From: Forficula auricularia | Lineage: Eukaryota; Arthropoda; Insecta; Dermaptera; Forficulidae | DNA length: 64,000 nt | Assembly: GCA_024734495.1 (NCBI GenBank) | Contig: JALMQS010000085.1 | Location: forward strand, 248,001-312,000 | Direction: 5' to 3' | Part shown: piece after piece, positions 56,130-64,000 of the stretch | How the letters are laid out: each line of letters begins with the position of its first letter | Position numbering within the stretch: position 1 is the stretch's first letter | Made by a program: the position numbers and the translations under genes | Notes under the pieces: model-generated | Databases searched by the model: none | What the model was told of the DNA's origin: nothing | The model's input: only the letters and a program-made list of their open reading frames with translations

Positions 56130-56320
56130 TTTTGTCATTGATCATATCATGCGAGCCCCCTGCTAGCAAGAGGGCCGCCGAAGGCGGGCCTTGCAGCTAC
56201 TATATATATATATATAAGAATTGCTCATTTAATAATATTAGATATATCCAAAATTATAATCCGCCTAAAAATAATCTTGATAAATCAATAATAAGGCGAT
56301 TGAATCAGTAAATATTAAAA
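56130..56320. repeat. LINE/SINE-tail-like fragment with TA microsatellite
   Basis: GCTAGCAAGAGGGCCGCCG and GAAGGCGGGCCTTGCAG, then a (TA)n run and ATTGCTCATTTAATAATATT, resembling 57480-57535. 56320-57040 shows only a short direct repeat (AGAATATTACAATCGA near 56388 and 56455). Confidence 0.4.
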
Positions 56321-57045
56321 TTTCAAAAAATTCCATTCCTTTTCAAAAATATAAAAAAATAATTAAATTAAAAAAAAGCCCCTAACAGAATATTACAATC
56401 GAGTTTTCTATAATTTAAGGGGTTCTACACTGAAAATTATTCACTAGCAGAATATTACAATCGAATTTTCTATAATTTAAGGGTATCAAAAGAATTTTCA
56501 CCCTTCATCAATTAGAACAGTTTAAAATTTTTCAAGACATAATTTGTGTATTAGTGAAGGGCAAATTTGCGTAATAATTTCTATTTCTGGTCCATCCATA
56601 ATTCAGCCTATTCTTTGTTTAAACTTATAATGAGGAAAAGTACAGGAAATGCATTCATATTTCTATTAAAAATTAAAAAAAAACACACACACAAATAGAA
56701 TTTATGCAACCAGTTGATAGGATATTTCAGAGAATGATCTCTGATGACACTTTGAGGTCATTATAAACAAAACCAAAAAGAAAAAAAGAAATAAATAGGA
56801 CAAATCAAATTGTACATTTGATATTATTACATAGAAACGATGATTGAATAATGAATAGAATTAAGTAAAAATCAAAAAATAAATTTATTATGTAATTAAA
56901 TTAATGAGTTTTACTCTTTGATGCTTAATCTATTTTTGGTGGGGAAGACAAAAGAGACTATTTTAAATTAAATTTTCAATTTTAAAGAGTCCGTCATGAT
57001 ATTTTTACTATTCTCACTAGCCGACTTTTCAATTCTTCACTTTAA

Positions 57046-57220
57046 AGCAGAGCTGTCCAATCCGCGGCCCAACACTCCAAAAATTCAGTCCAAGATAAAA
57101 TAATAAACTTAAAATATTGAGTTTTATAATTTGATACAATTTGCCCTGATAATTTATTTTTCTTTAAAATAAGAAATCTGAAATTTTTCGTAAAATAAAA
57201 GTACTAATTTTTAGTGGGTT
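57046..57220. mobile_element. Truncated copy of the 49736-50935 hAT family
   Basis: CAGAGCTGTCCAATCCGCGG, then AATAAGAAATCTGAAA and AAATAAAAGTACTAATTTT as at 50390-50450. Only one end. Confidence 0.6.
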
Positions 57221-57224
57221 GAAA

Positions 57225-57540
57225 GAGTTTTTCAGTCAAAGCAAGGATATACCGGATCTAATAAAATTCCCAGAATAAAGACGTTTCGGCCTGAATTTAT
57301 CGGGCCATCTTCAGCAGGACCTAGCCGACTATGTGGCTAATAATTATTTCAATTAATAAAAAACCCAGCAAAAACAACTTAGCCGAAGATGAGACCGTGA
57401 TAGATCGAAATTTCAACCCCAAAACCCCCTAACCCGTGAATTTCATCCAAATCGATAGAGCCGTTTTCGAGAAACCGATTCTATATTTATATATATACAA
57501 TTTTTGCTCGTTTAATAAGAGTAGATAATATATATACAGT
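57225..57540. repeat. Repeat fragments with GAAACGTC hairpin and AT tail
   Basis: 57285-57330 reads, on the minus strand, CTGCTGAAGATGGCC ... GGCCGAAACGTC, a short hairpin motif. 57400-57535 resembles the right-arm insertion at 21600-21710. Confidence 0.45.
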
Positions 57541-57959
57541 TACTACGCAGGTGCGAGAAACAATGGCACCCACCTAGGGCCCAGCATGTAGGGGTCCTAA
57601 AAAATCTCCAAAATAAAAAACAAACTCATATTAAAGATGGCAAAAATTAAATTGCTAACTAACTAACTAACGATTAATAGCGATTGATTTTCATCTATTA
57701 CTTGAGGAATAATCCTATAATAATAAAATTAAGTTCTCACAAAAAACACATTATACTACCTGTTTTATTAATTTTTAATAAAAAATATAGGGGTCCGAAT
57801 TAACACCTAGCATAGGGCCCCTACAAAGGCTAGTTATAGGTATAGGTATAGTATATAAATATTGTTAGAGACTATATTTGCGAACGTTTGGCCTTTATCA
57901 CCAGTATTTTTAATTATAAATATTTTATCCGTAAAATCTCATAGGCTCAATTTGGGAGG

Positions 57960-58262
57960 AAATTTTACAAGTAGGTAACCATAGCAACTGCGTTGTTTTC
58001 TTTTCCGTTACCTTTGCTGAAGACATAGAGGAATCGACTTAAAATCAAAAATAGCGATTGATTCTCATCTATTACTTGAGGAATAACCATTCTACATTGG
58101 ATTTGTGACGTTTCGGTTTTTATTGGTAACCATTGCTGAATACATGGAGGATTTGAGTTAAAAATAAAAAATAGTCATTTAATACTTGAAGAATAATCAT
58201 TCTACATTGGATTTTTGACGTTTCGATTATTATTGGTAACCATTGCTAAAGACATGATGTAA
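57960..58262 (+). repeat. Helentron-like fragment (array start, two to three monomers)
   Basis: CCATAGCAACTGCGTTGTTT and monomers with GACGTTTCGG near 58107 and 58215. Cut at about 58263 by the hairpin element. Confidence 0.75.
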
Positions 58263-58375
58263 TCGAATTAATAAAGTAACGTGTGTGTAGTTTCACAGTG
58301 AAACTACACACCCTTTACTTTAGTAATTAATATCATATTTCACCTAAAACATACACCACTTTCTCTAAGTAAAAA
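58263..58375. repeat. Hairpin element related to 45842-46105
   Basis: GTGTGTAGTTTCACAGTG directly followed by its inverse CACTGTGAAACTACACAC with almost no loop, then the shared flank CATATTTCACCTAAAACATA. An internal deletion version of the 45.8-kb copy. Confidence 0.75.
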
Positions 58376-58379
58376 AAGC

Positions 58380-59410
58380 TATAACTTGTCTAGAGCACTC
58401 TTAATTATTTCCGATCTTATATATTGAGAGTTCATAGAAATGGATTAGTCCAAAGATTCTCGAATCATCTTTATTTATTCTTTTTGGATTAATACTATTT
58501 AAATAGCACTGATTACACATTTTAAGCTTTTTTAGATTTAGAACTTCAGGTTGAAAAATGCAGAAAAACAAAAAATATCGAATCGTTATTTTATTACTTG
58601 AGGAATTATATAATGTATTTATTTTCTTAAAATAATATAATTAAGAAAATTACATTACAATTTTCATAATATAATAACACGATTGCTTAAGCATATCGTT
58701 TTTATTGATTAATATAAAAATATATTTTAAATTGATTTTATTTTACAAAAATGAAAAATATTTTGATCAGTGATTATTATTAATATTAATAATAAAAATA
58801 AATCATTTCGCATTGTATATACAGAGTGAATTATATATCTTTAGTCATGGATGTTTATACCTAATAGTCGATATCTCTTTCGCTTATTTATTTATTTATT
58901 TTAATGACAATGATGCGAGATGGAGTGACACCAAAAAGGTGCAACTCTTATAAACATTAATTTAACACTTTTATCATTAAAAGAGGTCCTCACCTTAAAA
59001 ATTTTAGAAATCAAAAAAAATTCCCATTTATTATTTTTTAAATTAACAGTATATTTATCCCAATGTTCAGAAAAGGAATTCTGGCTTAAAATTTGGCTTC
59101 GTAATTCAGTTCAGAGTTGTTAGTTATCAAAATATTTTTAATCGGCTAGTTTATAAACAAAAATTACTTTTTTTAAAGCCCTCTATAGCTCATCTTGGTT
59201 TCTGTATATATTTTTAGTACACTATATTATATGCATCCATGATAAAAATTTAATTCTTTTTAAATGATTTGTAATTATAAAAGTCTCATAATACATATAG
59301 TATATGAAAAAAGAAAAAAAATTTATGAATTCATTTCATAGGATTTTTTTTAAGTATTTAGGAAAAAGAAGTAAAATGAAAAAAAATGAAGAAAACTTAA
59401 AACAAAAGTG
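58380..59410. other. AT-rich stretch with one short repeat piece
   Basis: 58905-58955 (GATGCGAGATGGAGTGACAC, CAAAAAGGTGCAAC) is a fragment of the SINE-3'-related repeat. Nothing else recognised. Confidence 0.5.
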
Positions 59411-59609
59411 GAATGAATTAGTCCGCATTCACTGGTCTTCTTGGTTTGAGCCCAAGCCAGAATCCGTTAGGAGCAGCGACGCCGGTTCCAAATGGCGAGA
59501 ATTTAATCGGATGTTCCGTCTCTTTAATAAATTCTACTTCAAAACTTTTCAATATATGAACCAACACTAGTTTTACCTCCATTTTCGCAAAACGATTTGC
59601 TGAAAGAAA

Positions 59610-61050
59610 GAAAAGATTTATTAGAAGAAACTACAACGTTGATTTAGCTTCTTTACATTGAGGGAGTGTCCCATCCGAGTAATTTGCTACAATTTGGCCT
59701 CAACAGTATAGTTACGCCACTGATTCCGGATATGTTAAAAGAATTCGACCCCAAAAGGGGTGACCAATGACCATAGGTGCCATAATAAAGAAATTGCCCA
59801 TTTTTTGAGGCTAGTTGAAAATGTCCCAATTGTATTGCACGGAATGAGACTTTTGTTCCCTTTTCCTTTAATAAACTTCATGCTTTTAAAATGTTATTTA
59901 TTTATCATCTATTTTGACTTAGTTAAGTTCAAAACCACCAAATAATACTGGTAATAAGCGAGTTGTAAGAAAGCAATAATTGTTAAGCCAGTATCTTTGC
60001 CCTAGCTGCTCAAAACGCTAATCTTGAGTGTGTATTTAACCAGATGGTAGTGAAGTGGTCAGATTGAATAGATATGATTAAGTGTTTAAATTCTTTCTCT
60101 TTTAAGGAGGTCCTTTACGGCAAATGGTAAATAAAAAATATTAGATTATAACTATAATTTAATTTTTTATAATAGTTTAACTCTTTATCGATGCTTTGGT
60201 GAAATTTCAATCACACATTAGCAAGCAAATTTTTTGAAAATGTAAACATTTTCTTAGAGTCTTATGGAAAATTAAGATCTTGACACTTTCTCTTGAATTA
60301 TACTACTATTAGTTGAATTGATGAAGCTAAAAAAACTAAAAATTAGCTTTTTGAAACATGCAGGTATCTTTTTTTGCAATAAAATATATCATTGACAGAG
60401 GAATTTACTGAGTAATTTACTTTAAAACATCACATAAATACTATGTTTGGATATAAACATAAACAGTATTAATACAATGCATTGCCAAATCATACAAGAG
60501 ATATTATCAGCTGATTTGAATAAATCAAGCTAACATTTATATTCAATTATTTCTTATAATTGTTTTTATTTCAAACATTTACGCCTTAAATACTATTTAT
60601 TTTTTAATTCTATTATTTTTCATTTGTATTTTAACTTATTTTATTAAATATTAGATACTAGACTACTTTTGATTGACTCAACTGGAGCGAAAGGACCTCC
60701 TTAAAAGAAGAAAGCTATAACTATATATAATACACGATCTTGGTTTGATGAAAGTATCATATCTCATTATTTTTGCAACTAAGCATGTGTACTATGAAGT
60801 GATTAATTTTTGGTAAAAAGTTAGTAAAATTTCAAGTTAGGTTTCACAAAATAATTTGTTTGTTGTGAAACCTAACATGAAATTTTACTTACATTTTATT
60901 AAAAATGTTTCACCTTGAATTGACACTTCACTCTTTTAAAATTATTAATTTTTGAGTATGTGTGCTGTTGGTTTAATAAAATCTATACCAACTTTAGTCG
61001 TGATAAAATGATTAGCTAAGTAGGTATATGGTATAAAAATTTGAACTTAA
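59610..61050. other. P450 intron between heme exon and last exon
   Basis: About 1.46 kb, AT-rich. Contains a hairpin at 60824-60888 and no other recognisable feature. Confidence 0.6.
60824..60888. repeat. Hairpin with about 25-bp arms in P450 intron
   Basis: GTAAAATTTCAAGTTAGG and inverse around a short loop. Flank AAATGTTTCACCTTGAATTG resembles the foldback family at 13.97-14.83 kb. Confidence 0.7.
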
Positions 61051-61621
61051 TTTTTACCAATGCACACACGTGGACCAATTCCAAAAGGCATATAGGCGTA
61101 TGGATTCATATTTGATTTATTTTCGTCGCTGAATCTTTCTGGAATGAATTTTTCCGGTTCTGGGAAAAATTCTGGATCATGATGGAAACTCCAAGGGAAC
61201 ATCATCACCATCTCTCCGGGCTCAATAGTCACCTCAGGCCTTTTATCTTTCGCCGGGATCGTGTACCTTTTATTGCATTCTCTTTGCAGGAAAGTGGCAA
61301 CAGATCAACAATCGCTGGGATTCTGCAAAATCAAAATTAATCTTAGAGAAGAAAAAAGATAGTACCACCATGGAACCATTTTTATATCAAATTGGACTTT
61401 TGAGCGATTTATAAAATTTTTTAAATATTAAAAAATAAATAATAAATAAAAATAAAAAAATGATAATAGTCTTCAATATTCTCGATTGTCAGAACTTTTT
61501 ATGTACACACTGATTTCTTGTTTTTGGAATTTTTAAAGATTATATTTAATGAGGGCAAATGGAAAAATGATTTTAAAACTGAAGATTGGCTGAATATGAA
61601 TAAACAAAATTATTATTATTA

Positions 61622-61975
61622 TTATTTTACTTTATCGTACAGGGTATGGTCAAGTATTGAAATCGTGCATGAAAGAAGTGTTTTTTTGATTCTTTTTTTC
61701 GAAATATCTCAAAAATGGATGAAAATATTTTGATTAAAAAATTTGGGCAAAATTATGGCATTTCGGTCTACAAAAAAGCTCAAATATGTGAACACCGAAA
61801 AAATTATACTTTTCGAGATAATAACTGTTTTGTCAAAATGTCTGTTAGTCTGTGCGTTACCAAATTTTTGTGGACGAGCTATTAATTAAAATTAGTGTGA
61901 ATATCAAAACCAAATTCCACATGTATTTTGGTGCATTGAGGTTAAGAGCTGATTGGAGGGGGGGGGTTAAAGCTT
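61622..61975 (+). repeat. Copy of the GGGTTTGGTCAAG repeat in P450 intron
   Basis: CAGGGTATGGTCAAGTATTG, GTCTACAAAAAAGCTC, TTTTGTCAAAATGTCTGTTA and GAGGTTAAGAGCTGATTGG match the reverse of 12668-13022. Ends with a G run (61957-61966). 62000-62500 holds nothing recognised. Confidence 0.65.
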
Positions 61976-62509
61976 AAAATTAAATTTAAGCAAACTCATC
62001 CAGAAGTGTATGGAAAATTCAAGTGGATATTCATATTAAAAGATGTCAATTTATTTATTTTTACTTTATTTTTATGTTTTTCAAAATACAAGCTTTTTAA
62101 TTAATAGAGTGAATAAAAGAATAGAAAAATCATTGTGTACAAAAAAATGTATTTAAATAATTTAGATTTTAGCATACTTTAAAAATGAGGATCTTATAAC
62201 ATGCTAGACTTAAATGCGGGAAAAACACAAAATTGTCTAATATCGAAGTTCGTAGATAGAGACCTTCCTGATTTGATTCGAACTTATTGAAATTTTGTGA
62301 CAAAATATCAATGTTGGGTGACACCCTGGGGTCTGACTTTTCTTGGAACGACCAAATGACCATATTACTATTACAGTAGCAAAAGCTGCTGCATGTAACT
62401 TTGGGGTTCTATTCCGGACCAGACGCTTTTTCCCGTCCATTCAGGTTCTAAACATATATAAGACTCAAATTTCCCCCTTCTTGTATATAGTTCTCATCTG
62501 TGGAGACTA

Positions 62510-63133
62510 GGGTGGTCCTTTTTTGGGTATTTTCGAATTTATACACTGACGCTCATATGGTTCGGAATAAATAAAAAATCTACCCCAATCTCTATCTCAC
62601 TTTTAACTTGTGCCACACAGCGATGTAAGTTTTCTATCCTAAATAACATGGGGTTTTTGGCATTGAACGATCAATTTTTTATTCCAGCCCAAGTAATCGT
62701 TCAAAAAATTTGAAACTCTGTAGATTTTATCCTTATAATGGTAGTTATTCCTTAGAAATTTTACTGATTTTTAGCTATTATAATTTTGGAATCTATAACT
62801 TAGTAACACTAAGATATAGCAGTATTTTATCTAGCTGTAGCTCCAAAATTAAAATAGATAAACATCTGTAAAAATTCTGAACGGTAGCTACTATTCTAAG
62901 GATAAAGTCTACAGAGTTTCAATTTTTGTAAATCATTAATTTGGTTGGAATAGAAAATTGATATTTCAATGCCAAAAACCCCATGTTATTTAGATGGGAA
63001 ACTTGCATTGCTGTGCGGCACAGGTTAAAATTGAGATATAGATTTGAAATTTGGGATAGATTTTTTTTTATTTATTTTGAACCATATGAGCCTCCGTCAG
63101 CGTAAATTCGAAAAACCCAAAAAAGAACCACGC
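62510..63133. mobile_element. Foldback MITE of 624 bp with TA target site
   Basis: GGGTGGTCCTTTTTTGGG at the left and the inverse of GCGTGGTTCTTTTTTGGG at the right, with TA at 62508-62509 and 63134-63135. Arms of about 270 bp are imperfectly inverted (CATATGGTTC, AACATGGGGTTTTTGGCATT). It sits in the P450 intron between exons 63427-63648 and 61058-61322. Confidence 0.8.
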
Positions 63134-64000
63134 TAGTGGAGAGGAACCCACAAGTATTCTCTTGCCACCCTCGATGCAATTTAGAGGCGAGTTATCAAAC
63201 TAATAGGAGATCCAGCATTAAAAAGCGCTTGGGGATTAAAATTTTAATACGATATTTGATTTGTGGAAAAAATTAATTTATATTTTATCTAAATTTCAAG
63301 ATTTTATCATATTTAGTTTACAAGTTGCAATGACCTGGCAGACCGTTATACAGATAGGACACTACTAAATAGATCCCCTTTTATATTTTTAACAGAACCC
63401 TCAAAAGAATTTGAATATCTACCAACCATCAAATGTCATATCTAGATATTTCATCGACTTCAATTGCTCGTAATTCACTCTTCCATTTGTTTCTTTCAAG
63501 GTTTCACTAATTTCTTGATATAATTTCTCTTGGACATCCGGATGTTCAGCCAAATGATGCATAAGAAAGGTTGTAGCTGTTGCGACAGTATCCAGGCCTC
63601 CCAAAAGGAAGACAAGCGTTTGCGCCAGCATCTCTTCATCGTCCATCACTGGAAAAGCAAAATAATACATATTTGTCGTGAGAAACAGTTAATAAAATAT
63701 ATTCTACCTTCTTTGTCGCGTTTCTCACTTTCTTCTTTGGTAGCTTCTAACATCAAATGCATCATATCTGGTCGGAAAATATTCTTCTCTCGTCTAGCTT
63801 TAATAGTTTCCGTAAAAAGTTTACGGAAATAATTCACTGGCCTTGTAGAAAAGAGGCCTTCTTTCCAAAAGAACTAGAACAAAAATGTTATAAAGTTTTT
63901 TAGGGCAATGATTTTTGAGTAAAAAAAAAAATAATTGACTTCTATAAAGAACTTATATTAATTTTTTTTAATATCTAGCTATATTTAATGTTACTTTTAT

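Larger units (their letters stand above)
59418..63873 (-). pseudogene. Cytochrome P450, 3' two-thirds, four exons, one frame lesion
   Basis: Exons on the minus strand: 63708-63873, 63427-63648, 61058-61322 and 59418-59599 (stop at 59418-59420). All are bounded by AG/GT sites. In order they give the region before the I helix (YFRKLFTETIKARREKNIFR), the I helix LLGGLDTVATATT, the K-helix ESQR split by an intron, KRYTIPA, PERF, the heme loop [10 protein letters not shown] plus A from the next exon, and a C terminus ANRFAKMEVKL ... GLKPRRPVNAD. Earlier exons lie beyond position 64000. Phases agree at every junction, but exon 61058-61322 is out by one base. The break is between ESQRLLI and VATFLQ, consistent with a 1-base gain or 2-base loss. 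It is either a real lesion or a sequence error. CYP9-like style. Same strand as the P450 at 54.1 kb. Confidence 0.85.

Noticed and set aside
59304..59570. Plus-strand 88-residue ORF
   Set aside because: It lies opposite the last P450 exon (59418-59599, minus), which explains the open frame.
62169..62440. Two overlapping minus-strand ORFs near 62.2-62.4 kb
   Set aside because: No motif, AT-biased composition and a location inside a P450 intron; likely chance.

Overview
The window looks like a very AT-rich, transposon-dense stretch of an insect nuclear genome. A beetle is my best guess, but that is inference from P450 style and repeat types, and no marker gene is present. Host genes are few: a small F-box/LRR gene (5610-6101) with a broken mirror copy (about 22.86-23.46 kb), an intact 475-residue LRR protein (38763-40190, minus), a decayed relative of that LRR protein (31.44-32.40 kb, minus), and two head-to-tail cytochrome P450 genes on the minus strand. 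Of the P450s, one is seen from mid-gene to stop (63873-59418, with one frame lesion). The other shows only exon 1 (53.9-54.1 kb) and exon 2 (44.5 kb), separated by a 9.3-kb repeat-filled intron.

The dominant structure is a giant imperfect palindrome. The left arm (about 3697-14231) and right arm (about 14557-25284) are inverted copies around a 325-bp loop. Each arm carries the F-box gene with its upstream exon, a 2.36-kb Helentron-like repeat containing a 119-bp tandem array, a tRNA-derived SINE and a small MITE, all in mirror order. Even single variant monomers of the array are mirrored. The arms differ by many indels, by a mariner fragment present only on the left, and by a different insertion present only on the right. 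Scaffold gaps sit in both arms. The palindrome is centred on a smaller foldback repeat whose relatives occur elsewhere in the window.

Layout: 1-1.6 kb, 5' part of a broken R1-like LINE; 2.3-2.9 kb, tandem block; 3.7-25.3 kb, palindrome; 25.7-29.5 kb, LINE and P-element (THAP9-like) fossils; 31.4-32.4 kb, LRR pseudogene; 33.5-37.7 kb, TIR elements and Helentron-like fragments; 38.8-40.2 kb, LRR gene; 40.5-42.4 kb, third large Helentron-like copy, ending at a 100-N gap; 44.5-54.1 kb, P450 exons 2 and 1 with many foldback and hAT insertions between; 54.6-55.4 kb, hAT derivative with perfect target duplication and an intact partial ORF; 55.5-58.4 kb, foldbacks and fragments; 59.4-63.9 kb, P450 gene.

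Foldback DNA is the theme at every scale: an 18-bp hairpin, 40-bp and 64-bp arm hairpins, 0.4-2 kb foldback elements and the 21.6-kb palindrome. Several non-autonomous families can be defined from the window itself by comparing copies: the Helentron-like element with subterminal inverted repeats and an expandable 119-bp array; a CCGGGT-ended TIR element with a small unknown ORF; a GGGGTGAACC MITE; and foldbacks that carry a CTGANGA...GAAA hairpin.
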